Shown here: in pieces, positions 1 to 6,818 of the stretch
How positions within the stretch are numbered: position 1 is the first letter of the stretch
Layout of the letters: each line of letters opens with the position of its first letter
Source: an uncultured Caulobacterales bacterium
Lineage (GTDB): Bacteria > Pseudomonadota > Alphaproteobacteria > Caulobacterales > Caulobacteraceae
Direction: 5' to 3'
Length of the DNA stretch: 13,537 nt
Assembly (NCBI GenBank): GCA_903889785.1
Contig: CAISYT010000009.1
Coordinates: 1-13,537, forward strand
The notes under the pieces: model-generated
Told to the model about the DNA's origin: nothing
Seen by the model: only the letters and a program-made list of their open reading frames with translations
Databases searched by the model: none
Translations under genes and position numbers: made by a program

Positions 1-435
1 GCCTTCGTCTACACCCGTTTCGAACCGGCCGGTCCTGTGACCGGTAACGATAGCGTTCGCTCTGCCACCTCGATCCTGGACTACATCTTCCGTGAGCTGG
101 GCATCAGCTATCTGGGCCGGGACGAACTGGCCAATGGCGAGGGCGAACTGAACGCCGATGGTCTGGGCCGGGGAAAAGCCGAGGGCACACCGCTTGATGA
201 AGTTCCCGACCTCGCCGAGCCGATCAGCGCGGCCAAGTTCATCTCGCGCGGATTCAGCCGAGGCGCGGCACCTGACAACCTGGTCTTTCTACCCTTCAAC
301 GAACGGCGCAGTAGCCAGTGTCGACTGACCGTGTGTAGCGATCTGTGCCCCGCCTGTGGTGATATGGCGTTGGTGGCCGGCGTTTGCCAGGCCTGTGGCG
401 CCGCCGAAGACAGCTCCAGCGGGGCAGTTTCTTAA
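1..435 (+). CDS. nrdJ: Vitamin B12-dependent ribonucleotide reductase, C-terminal part (partial)
   Basis: The window opens inside this gene, so only the last 144 residues are visible. The stretch AFVYTRFEPAGPVTGNDS, followed by SATSILDYIFRELGISYLGR, matches what I know of the C-terminal region of class II (adenosylcobalamin-dependent) ribonucleotide reductases. These make deoxyribonucleotides without oxygen dependence in the cytoplasm. After a low-complexity Gly/Glu-rich linker and a second conserved block (LAEPISAAKFISRGFSRG), the tail has a CxxC...CxxC zinc-ribbon-like pair (CPACG and CQACG). The family's tail cysteines are thought to re-reduce the active site. The tail ends AAEDSSSGAVS and lacks the extra GCS-type cysteine ending I associate with many relatives. 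The stop is TAA at 433-435. The family call is firm; the substrate level (di- or triphosphate) cannot be told here. Confidence 0.9.
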   Translation, partial: AFVYTRFEPAGPVTGNDSVRSATSILDYIFRELGISYLGRDELANGEGELNADGLGRGKAEGTPLDEVPDLAEPISAAKFISRGFSRGAAPDNLVFLPFNERRSSQCRLTVCSDLCPACGDMALVAGVCQACGAAEDSSSGAVS

Positions 436-498
436 AGTCTTAGCGCTTAAGGTGATGCCAACTGAAAATGGCCCCATCATCCAAGGCTCAGGCTCCCT

Positions 499-996
499 AT
501 GAAACGGAATGCCCCCTGCTTACAGGTTGTCCTCATCGTCGCCGCCCCTCTTGGCAGCCCCGCCCTGGCACAGAATCCAGCGCAGATTTCGCGTGGCAAA
601 AGCGCCAACTGCCCCAGCTGCAACCTTTTCAAGGCCGACTATTCAAACCGTGAAATGAAGGGCCGCAACTTCGCCAGCGCGCGGCTTCGCCAAAGCGATC
701 TTTCGCTATCCGTCATGAACCGCACCCGCTTCACAGGGGCAGACCTGCGTGACGTCAACGCCTATGGCACCGTTTTTTCCAGCGCCAATTTCTCCGTTGC
801 CGACCTAACCAACGCTACCTTTGTGGGAACCTACCTCGACGGCAGCACCTTCAAGGGCGCGCGCATGGCCGGAACCAACTTCTCCGGCGCGGAAATGAGC
901 CGCGTGAGGGGCCTGACGCAGGCGCAGCTCAATACCGCCTGCGGGGATAGCTCGACCCGGCTTCCACGTGGAATGTCGATCCCGCCGTACCGCTAA
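499..996 (+). CDS. Exported pentapeptide-repeat protein
   Basis: 165 residues. A signal peptide is visible (basic MKR start, hydrophobic VVLIVAAPLG, cleavage likely after PALA at residue 24), so the product is probably periplasmic. Residues about 52-135 hold tandem pentapeptide repeats of the A(D/N)LxX type (for example GADLR, SANFS, VADLT, KGARM), which fold as a right-handed quadrilateral beta helix. A CPSC motif (C38, C41) precedes the repeats and C148 lies in a conserved-looking tail (GLTQAQLNTACG), so a disulfide is possible. The start is essentially forced: in-frame stops at 448 and 460 lie just upstream and ATG 499 is the first start after them, although no clear Shine-Dalgarno is seen. 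It lies 63 bp after nrdJ and converges on aspS with a 9-bp gap. Molecular role is unknown; the family is largely structural or binding. Confidence 0.85.
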   Translation: MKRNAPCLQVVLIVAAPLGSPALAQNPAQISRGKSANCPSCNLFKADYSNREMKGRNFASARLRQSDLSLSVMNRTRFTGADLRDVNAYGTVFSSANFSVADLTNATFVGTYLDGSTFKGARMAGTNFSGAEMSRVRGLTQAQLNTACGDSSTRLPRGMSIPPYR

Positions 997-1005
997 ATTA
1001 GGCCG

Positions 1006-2781
1006 TCACTTAATCGGAATTGCGAGCCGGATCGCTAGTTCTTTCAACTGCTTATCCTGAACGGCTGACGGCGCGCTCAGCAGCAGGTCTTGGCCCTGCT
1101 GATTAAGCGGGAAGGCAATGACCTCACGGATGGCCAGCTGATTGGCCAACAGCATCACGATTCGGTCGATGCCGGGCGCCAGACCGCCGTGGGGCGGTGC
1201 CCCATAGCGGAAGGCGTTGAGCATACCGCCGAACTCGCGCTCGACGATATCTGCACCATATCCGGCCAGTTCGAAGGCCTTGATCATCACATCCGGGCGA
1301 TGGTTCCGGATCGCGCCAGAGCAAAGCTCGTAGCCGTTGCAGACGATGTCGTACTGATAGGCCAGGATATCGAGCGGGTTCTTGGTCTGCAGCGCTTCCA
1401 GCTCGCCCTGCGGCATCGAGAACGGGTTGTGACTGAAGTCGACCTTGCCCTCATCGTTGAGATCGTACATCGGGAAGTCGACGACCCAGACGAAATCGAA
1501 CTTGCAGTCGTCAATGAGGTTCAACTCATTGCCCAGCCGCGTGCGGGCCGAGCCCGCGAACTTGTAAAAGGCGCTCGGATCACCGGCGACGAAGAAAGCC
1601 GCATCACCGGCCTTGAGGCCGAGCTGTGACACGAAGGCGGCAGTGCGCTCAGGGCCGAGGTTCTTGGCAATCGGACCACCCCACTCGGCGTTTTCTTCGC
1701 TCCAGAAGGTGTAGCCAAGGCCCGGCTGGCCCTCGCCCTGCGCCCAGCTGTTCATGCGGTCACAAAAGGCCCGCGAGCCGCCCCCAGGTGCCGGAATAGC
1801 CCAGACGGCGTTCTTGGCGTCAGCATCCAGGATCTTGGCAAAAATTCCAAAGCCACCGCCGCGGAAGTGGTCGCTGACGTCCTGCATCTTGATCGGGTTG
1901 CGGGTGTCGGGCTTGTCGGTGCCGTACCAAGCGATGGAGTCACGATAGGCCAGACGCGGGAACGGATAGGGCGTTACGGTCTTGCCATCTGCGAATTCCT
2001 CGAACACGCCGTGCAGCACAGGCTCGATGGCCGCGAAAACGTCTTCTTGGGTCACAAAGCTCATCTCGATGTCGAGCTGGTAGAATTCCAGGCTGCGGTC
2101 GGCGCGAAGGTCCTCATCGCGGAAACAGGGCGCGATCTGGAAATAGCGGTCAAAGCCGGCCACCATGAGCAACTGCTTGAACTGCTGTGGCGCCTGGGGG
2201 AGCGCATAGAAAGTCCCTGGATGCATGCGCGATGGCACCAGGAAATCCCTCGCGCCCTCGGGGCTGGAGGCGGTCAGGATCGGGGTCTGAAACTCCGTGA
2301 AACCCTGGCCGACCATGCGCTTGCGAATAGAGTCGATCACCCTGGACCGCAGCACGATGTTCTTGTGCAAGGTCTCACGGCGCAGATCGAGATAGCGGTG
2401 CTTTAGGCGCAGATCTTCCGGATAATCGGGTTCACCAAACACAGGCAGCGGCAGTTCAGCGGCTTCCGACAGCACATCTAGGCCGCGCACGCGCACTTCA
2501 ACTTCGCCGGTCGGCAGGTTGGCATTGATCGTCTCAGGCGACCGCGCCACGACATCGCCATCGATACGGATGACGCTTTCGGCGCGAAGGCACTCGGCCA
2601 CATCGAATCCCGGGGAGCCCGGGTGCAGGACCAGTTGCGTGAGGCCATAATGGTCGCGCAGATCGATGAACAGCAGCCCGCCGTGATCGCGCTTGCGATG
2701 AATCCAGCCAGACAGGCGGACACTTGCGCCAGTATCGGCGATGCGCAGGGCGCCGCAATTATGGGAACGATAAGCGTGCAT
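1006..2781 (-). CDS. aspS: Aspartyl-tRNA synthetase, predicted non-discriminating (Asp/Asn)
   Basis: 591 residues, the normal length for a bacterial-type AspRS. Domains in order: N-terminal OB-fold anticodon-binding domain (about 1-105), class II catalytic core, a GAD insertion (about 285-420), and the C-terminal catalytic part. Motif 2 is FRDEDLRADR at 220-229 and motif 3 is GLAPGIDRIVML near 533-544. The QTPILTASSPEGARDFLVPSR region (165-185) is also typical. In the OB-fold the loop reads RKRDHGG, with His33. In characterised enzymes His at this place goes with non-discriminating AspRS, while Leu (as in E. coli) goes with strict tRNA-Asp use. I therefore infer that it also charges tRNA-Asn with Asp for amidation by GatCAB. 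ATG 2781 is the natural start, since the OB-fold begins at residue ~20. It converges with the pentapeptide gene and diverges from the M16 gene. Confidence 0.97.
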   Translation of the reverse strand: MHAYRSHNCGALRIADTGASVRLSGWIHRKRDHGGLLFIDLRDHYGLTQLVLHPGSPGFDVAECLRAESVIRIDGDVVARSPETINANLPTGEVEVRVRGLDVLSEAAELPLPVFGEPDYPEDLRLKHRYLDLRRETLHKNIVLRSRVIDSIRKRMVGQGFTEFQTPILTASSPEGARDFLVPSRMHPGTFYALPQAPQQFKQLLMVAGFDRYFQIAPCFRDEDLRADRSLEFYQLDIEMSFVTQEDVFAAIEPVLHGVFEEFADGKTVTPYPFPRLAYRDSIAWYGTDKPDTRNPIKMQDVSDHFRGGGFGIFAKILDADAKNAVWAIPAPGGGSRAFCDRMNSWAQGEGQPGLGYTFWSEENAEWGGPIAKNLGPERTAAFVSQLGLKAGDAAFFVAGDPSAFYKFAGSARTRLGNELNLIDDCKFDFVWVVDFPMYDLNDEGKVDFSHNPFSMPQGELEALQTKNPLDILAYQYDIVCNGYELCSGAIRNHRPDVMIKAFELAGYGADIVEREFGGMLNAFRYGAPPHGGLAPGIDRIVMLLANQLAIREVIAFPLNQQGQDLLLSAPSAVQDKQLKELAIRLAIPIK

Positions 2782-2951
2782 TTATGCTGTTTTCACGGGT
2801 TTTTCGAGGCGCGGAAGGGCGCATGAAGGCCGGTTTTTGTCAAGGATAGGCGGGCCACAGCGCTAGCGATTGCATCGCCATTGAGGCCGCTCTGCCGCAT
2901 TCTCAACCGCTAGGCGCCTTGCTTGGGCCGCAAGCCACCGCCATTGTTACC
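2782..2951. promoter_or_regulatory. Divergent intergenic region between aspS and the M16 lipoprotein gene
   Basis: 170 bp that must carry the promoters of both flanking genes. On the minus strand an exact TTGACA (2838-2843) lies about 57 bp before the aspS ATG, but the hexamer 17 bp downstream (GCCCTT) is a poor -10, so this is only a candidate -35. On the plus strand GCTAGCGA (2862-2869) partly resembles a Caulobacter-type -10 for the M16 gene, without a convincing -35. Neither gene has a clear Shine-Dalgarno sequence. Confidence 0.3.
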
Positions 2952-5906
2952 ATGATGAACGAGAATAATTGGACGCAACGTCCGCTCCGCCTAGCCGCCA
3001 CCTTGGCGACCGTTGTCATGCTCGCATCATGCAGCACACTCAGCGAGCGAGCGCCGCAGAGTAAGGTGCCAATCGCGGCTTCAAAAAAGCCCACCGCGTC
3101 CGCTCTGCCCAAGCCAGCGTTCGCGCAGGACGTCTCGGACCTCAAGCCCGACCCCGACATCCGGTTTGGCGTCCTTTCCAACGGCATGCGCTATGCGATC
3201 CGCCACAACGCTACCCCCGCGGGCCAGGCCTCCTTGCGGTTCCGCATCGGCGCGGGTTCGCTGATGGAGCAAGACGACCAGCGGGGTCTTGCCCACTTCC
3301 TTGAACACATGGCCTTTAATGGCTCCAAGACCTTGCCCGATGGGGAGATGGTCAAGATTCTTGAACGGCTAGGCCTGGCGTTCGGTGCCGACACCAACGC
3401 CTCAACCTCCTATGATGAGACAATCTACCGCTTCGACCTGCCCAAGACCGACGCCACGACGATGGATACCGCGCTTGGCTTGCTGCGCGATGTTGGCGGG
3501 GACCTGACCCTTTCGCAGACCTTGATCGATCGCGAGCGCGGCGTGGTGCTTTCGGAGGAGCGCGCACGCGACACGCCGCAATATCACGTCGCCATGGACC
3601 GGATGGCCTTCCTGATGAAGGACCAGCGCCTGCCGTCGCGTGAGCCGATCGGCAAGGTGGAGGTGATCAAGACCGCCAACCGCGATCGGCTGGCCGCCTT
3701 CTACCAGGCCTATTACCGCCCCGAGCGCGCCTTCCTGGTCGCCGTGGGCGACTTCGACGTCGACACGATGGAGGCCAAGATCAAGGCCCACTTCGGGGAC
3801 TGGAAAGCGCAAGGCCCCGATGGCCTGGATTTCGATCCCGGAGCCGTGGCCCGCCGTGGGCCCGAGGCCAAGACAGTCGTTCAGCCTGGGGCGGCGACCT
3901 CGGTACAAATCACCTGGATGAATCCGCCAGACAAGAGCCCAGACAGCGTGGCCGTGCGCCGCAAGCAGTTAATCCGCAGCCTGGGGCTGTCGGTGCTGAA
4001 TCGACGCCTGGGGGCCCGCGCACGCGGCAATGAACCGCCCTTTATCGCCGCAAGCGCGTCACGTGGGGATCAGGTGCATGCGGCCGACATGGCCGCCTTG
4101 GCCGCTTCCGCCCGCCCAGGAGAATGGGAAAAGGCCCTGGAGGCGCTGGATGTCGAACACCGCCGGGCGCTGAAATTCGGTATCCGTCAGGACGAGCTTG
4201 ATCGCGAGATTGCCGAATATCGCTCCTATCTGGAAAGAGCCACCGCCGCTGCTGCAACACGCCGCACCGTGGCCGTGGCGGCCGATATTCTGGGCACCGT
4301 CGCTGACGACGAGGTCGTAACCTCACCAGCCCAGGAACAGACCTTTTTCGAAAACGTGGTCAAGGGGCTCTCGGCCGCCGATGCCGCCGCCTCCCTCAAG
4401 ATCGCTCTGCGTGGCGAGGGCCCACTGATCTTCGTCGCCGGGCCTACCCCCATCGTCGGTGGCGAAAAGACGGTGCTGGCTGCCTATGACAAGGCCCACA
4501 AACTGGAGCCCACGCCCCCTGCCCCGCCCCTGGCTGGAACCTGGCCCTATGCCGCGTTCGGCCCAGTCGGCAAGGTTGTTAAACGCGACGAAGTCGTGGA
4601 CCTTGATACGGTGTTTGTGCATTTCGAAAACGGGGTGCGGCTGACTGTTAAGCCGACAAAGTTCCGCACCGAACAAATCTACGTTTCCGCCCGCGTAGGC
4701 TATGGTCTGTCGGGCATGGCCAGCGACAAACAGGTGCCAAACTGGGCAGGGTCGGCCTTCACTGAAGGCGGCCTCAAGAAGGTCTCAGCCGAACAGCTAG
4801 AGGGCATGCTGGCCTCAAAGACCTACGATGTGAACTTCGGCGTCGACGAGTCCGCCTTTGAGCTGAGTGGCGCCACGCGGCCCGACGATCTCAACACCCA
4901 ACTCCAGGCCTTGGCAGCCTATGTGACAGAGCCCGGCTGGCGCACCGAGGCGTTCGATCGAATCCATGGCTATGGTGACACCTTGCAGGACCAGCTGGAG
5001 GGCACCGACAACGGCGTCTTGCGCCGCGACCTTTCAGGCCTGCTGCACAGCGGCGACCGGCGCTGGACGTTCCCTAGCCGCCAGGAAATGGCCGCCACGA
5101 ATCTGGAGGACCTGAAAAACATGATCGATCCCGCCCTAGCATCTGGCCCAATCGAGATCGTGATCGTTGGCGACACCACCGTGGAAAAGGCCATCGACTC
5201 CGTGGCGGCCACATTCGGTGCCCTGCCTGCCCGGCCTGAACCTAAGATGGTATTGCCGTCCATCGGGGCCGTGCGCTTCCCTGCCCCAGTCGCCGCTCCC
5301 GTCGTCCGCACGCACAACGGCCGCGCCGACCAGGCCATCGCCTATCTGGCCTGGCCGACCGACGACTTTTATGTCGATACCCGCCGCTCGCGAGCCACGG
5401 CGGTGATGAGCGACGTGCTGAAACTTCGGCTGATCGATGAACTGCGCATCAAACAGGGCGCGACCTATTCACCGTCGGTCGGCTACGCCGCCAGCCAGAC
5501 TTGGCCCGGCTACGGATATATTGCCGCCAGCGAGGAGGCCCCACCGGCATTGATGGACGGCTTCTTCCGCGACGTCTCGACCATCGCCGCTAACCTGAGA
5601 GACAAGCCGATCAGCGCCGACGAACTCAACCGCGCCAAGACCCCGCGGCTGGAGGCGGTGCAGAAGCAGCGTGAGACCAACGAATATTGGCTTGACCAAC
5701 TGTCTGGCGCGCAGGCTGATCCACGCCGACTGGACGCTATTCGCTCGTCCTACGCCTCGGTAGAGGCGGTTGGACCCGCCGACGTCCAGGCCGCGGCCCA
5801 GCTCTACCTGCGAGACGATAAGGCGTGGAAACTCGTCGTAGAACCCAGAAAGGCTAATCCTGACCCTGCGGTTGGGGCGGCAATCCAGTCGCGATCGCCA
5901 CAATGA
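2952..5906 (+). CDS. Zinc protease lipoprotein, M16 (pitrilysin/PqqL-like) family
   Basis: 984 residues from ATG 2952; ATG 2955 is an equally possible start, and a TTG at 2919 would add 11 residues that spoil the signal peptide. The N-terminus is a lipoprotein signal: RPLR, then the hydrophobic LAATLATVVM, then lipobox LASC with Cys27 as the lipidation site. A Pro/Ala/Lys linker to about residue 60 follows. The inverted zinc motif HFLEH (H115, E118 catalytic, H119) is intact, with the third ligand probably E202 in ERGVVLSEE and E195 as the conserved second-shell acid. The second M16 half lacks the zinc motif but keeps a GATYSPSVGY segment typical of the non-catalytic domain. Length and layout match tandem M16 proteins such as E. 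coli PqqL, which act in the periplasm on peptides. It should sit in the cell envelope and degrade small proteins or peptides; the substrate is unknown. It is monocistronic as far as seen. Confidence 0.93.
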   Translation: MMNENNWTQRPLRLAATLATVVMLASCSTLSERAPQSKVPIAASKKPTASALPKPAFAQDVSDLKPDPDIRFGVLSNGMRYAIRHNATPAGQASLRFRIGAGSLMEQDDQRGLAHFLEHMAFNGSKTLPDGEMVKILERLGLAFGADTNASTSYDETIYRFDLPKTDATTMDTALGLLRDVGGDLTLSQTLIDRERGVVLSEERARDTPQYHVAMDRMAFLMKDQRLPSREPIGKVEVIKTANRDRLAAFYQAYYRPERAFLVAVGDFDVDTMEAKIKAHFGDWKAQGPDGLDFDPGAVARRGPEAKTVVQPGAATSVQITWMNPPDKSPDSVAVRRKQLIRSLGLSVLNRRLGARARGNEPPFIAASASRGDQVHAADMAALAASARPGEWEKALEALDVEHRRALKFGIRQDELDREIAEYRSYLERATAAAATRRTVAVAADILGTVADDEVVTSPAQEQTFFENVVKGLSAADAAASLKIALRGEGPLIFVAGPTPIVGGEKTVLAAYDKAHKLEPTPPAPPLAGTWPYAAFGPVGKVVKRDEVVDLDTVFVHFENGVRLTVKPTKFRTEQIYVSARVGYGLSGMASDKQVPNWAGSAFTEGGLKKVSAEQLEGMLASKTYDVNFGVDESAFELSGATRPDDLNTQLQALAAYVTEPGWRTEAFDRIHGYGDTLQDQLEGTDNGVLRRDLSGLLHSGDRRWTFPSRQEMAATNLEDLKNMIDPALASGPIEIVIVGDTTVEKAIDSVAATFGALPARPEPKMVLPSIGAVRFPAPVAAPVVRTHNGRADQAIAYLAWPTDDFYVDTRRSRATAVMSDVLKLRLIDELRIKQGATYSPSVGYAASQTWPGYGYIAASEEAPPALMDGFFRDVSTIAANLRDKPISADELNRAKTPRLEAVQKQRETNEYWLDQLSGAQADPRRLDAIRSSYASVEAVGPADVQAAAQLYLRDDKAWKLVVEPRKANPDPAVGAAIQSRSPQ

Positions 5907-5955
5907 ACAAACGGCGGGAAATCGGTCTCGAAAATCAAACGATCAGGGGAATACG

Positions 5956-5979
5956 GCCGCATCTGCGCAGATGTTCGGC
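5956..5979. terminator. Hairpin after the M16 gene, possible bidirectional terminator
   Basis: GCCG-CATCTGCGCAGATG-TT-CGGC: a perfect 14-bp palindrome (5960-5973) flanked by four more complementary pairs with a 2-nt bulge. It lies 50 bp past the M16 stop and 38 bp past the stop of the small minus-strand gene, the place expected for a terminator between convergent genes. There is no T-run on either side, so it is not a classic intrinsic terminator; it could instead be a transcript-end stabiliser or an operator. Confidence 0.35.
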
Positions 5980-6017
5980 GGGGTAACCGGCTTGCAGCTG
6001 TTGCTAGGCGGCGGCTC

Positions 6018-6125
6018 TCAGTTACCGCAGGCCGCATGGGTGCCCTGATCGCCGACGACCCCGAACGACAGCCACAAGAAAACGCCTGCAACGAGTGCCA
6101 GGAGGACCGAACGACCGAAGGTCAT
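6018..6125 (-). CDS. Putative 35-residue single-span membrane peptide
   Basis: A short reading frame encoding a short MTFGRS start, a hydrophobic stretch (VLLALVAGVFLWLSFGVV, about residues 7-24), then a polar tail DQGTHAACGN with one cysteine. This is the layout of a single transmembrane helix or an uncleaved export signal. A GGAG Shine-Dalgarno (minus strand, plus positions 6135-6138) sits 9 nt before the ATG, which is unusually good for this window; a GTG directly before the ATG is an alternative start. The frame stays open far upstream, but that part is antisense to the PAS gene and is composition-driven, so I start at this ATG. It is divergent from the PAS gene and convergent with the M16 gene. 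I do not recognise a family. Function unknown; calling it a gene is inference from SD, hydrophobicity and position. Confidence 0.55.
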   Translation of the reverse strand: MTFGRSVLLALVAGVFLWLSFGVVGDQGTHAACGN

Positions 6126-6269
6126 CACTATCGTCTCCACATCACCCGGCAAACTGTAAGAAGCGGGCCGCGGGCCTCGAAATGTACCGAAACGAGACAG
6201 AACGCCATTGGCACCAAGCTTCCCTGCAACCCCCGTGCGGCCAGCGAAGGCCGGAACAAGGGTTGCGCG
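6126..6269. promoter_or_regulatory. Divergent region between the small membrane peptide gene and the PAS gene
   Basis: 144 bp between two divergent starts. On the plus strand AAGGG (6258-6262) is a good Shine-Dalgarno 7 nt before ATG 6270. CGGCC-AGCGAA-GGCCG (6238-6253) can form a small hairpin just before it. GGAAC (6253-6257) and GTTCC (6272-6276) are complementary and bracket both the Shine-Dalgarno and the start codon. No convincing -35/-10 pair could be named by eye. Confidence 0.3.
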
Positions 6270-6809
6270 ATGTTCCATCCCAGCACGGAACGATTGATAG
6301 AGTATTGGAGCGAGCGAAAATCCGCGGGTCGCATCCCGTCGCGCGCCAGTATCAATCCCGCTGATTTTGCCGATCTCATCCCGCAGGCGTTCATCCTGGG
6401 ACGGGACGGCGCGGGCGGCTATCCGATCCGGCTGGCCGGCGGATTCCTCACCGAACTGCATCACCGCGATCTCGCTGGGGAGAATATGATCGACTTGTGG
6501 AGCCCAACAAGCCGCACCGCGCTTTGGGAATTGCTTGAGGTCTCTCGCCGGAGTGGCGAGCCGTTCGTGCTGACAGCCGATATCAACGCCGTCGGTGCCA
6601 CGGTCGGGATGGAGGTGTCGTTCCTGCCTCTGACCACCACAGACGGTGAAGTCAGCCGATTCCTGGGCCTCTACCAACCCATTGCCATGGTTCAGCGCCT
6701 AAAAGGACGGCCAGCACAATATTTGTCGATACGCCGCGACGGCATAGCCGTCGAACCGGCGCGCCCTGCCCTTCGGCTGGTCGCCTTAGAAGGCCGCCGC
6801 CTGGCCTAG
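6270..6809 (+). CDS. Single-domain PAS protein (PAS_5-type, alphaproteobacterial)
   Basis: 179 residues from ATG 6270, which has an AAGGG Shine-Dalgarno at 7 nt. The frame is open further upstream (to 6036) but that part reads as charged, low-conservation sequence, so it is not used. The body (HPSTERLIEYWSERKSAGRI, then DFADLIPQAFILGR, IRLAGGFLTELHHRDLAGEN, EVSFLPLT and FLGLYQP) matches my recollection of the short alphaproteobacterial PAS_5 proteins. Here a PAS fold fills almost the whole chain, with no kinase, cyclase or DNA-binding domain attached. The C-terminal 30 residues (SIRRDGIAV... RLVALEGRRLA) form a basic tail. Members are presumed cytoplasmic sensors or adaptors; MopJ of Caulobacter is a characterised single-PAS regulator of motility, but I cannot show this is its orthologue. 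It converges on the nuclease gene with a 9-bp gap. Confidence 0.8.
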   Translation: MFHPSTERLIEYWSERKSAGRIPSRASINPADFADLIPQAFILGRDGAGGYPIRLAGGFLTELHHRDLAGENMIDLWSPTSRTALWELLEVSRRSGEPFVLTADINAVGATVGMEVSFLPLTTTDGEVSRFLGLYQPIAMVQRLKGRPAQYLSIRRDGIAVEPARPALRLVALEGRRLA

Positions 6810-6818
6810 ACCAAAACC

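Noticed and set aside
432..450. TTAA...TTAA pair near the nrdJ stop, resembling a CtrA box
   Set aside because: The spacing is 11 nt, not the 7 nt of the CtrA TTAA-N7-TTAA site, and the first TTAA overlaps the stop codon.
1090..2406. Two 179-codon plus-strand frames opposite aspS
   Set aside because: Both are antisense to a fully conserved aspS and show no domain or ribosome binding site; they are compositional shadows.
6036..6269. N-terminal extension of the PAS protein to ATG 6036
   Set aside because: The translation is charged and non-conserved in appearance and overlaps the small opposite gene; ATG 6270 has a proper Shine-Dalgarno and begins the recognisable domain.
6126..6677. Upstream extension of the small minus-strand membrane-peptide frame
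   Set aside because: This part is antisense to the PAS gene and lacks any conserved look; the Shine-Dalgarno points to the internal ATG at 6125.
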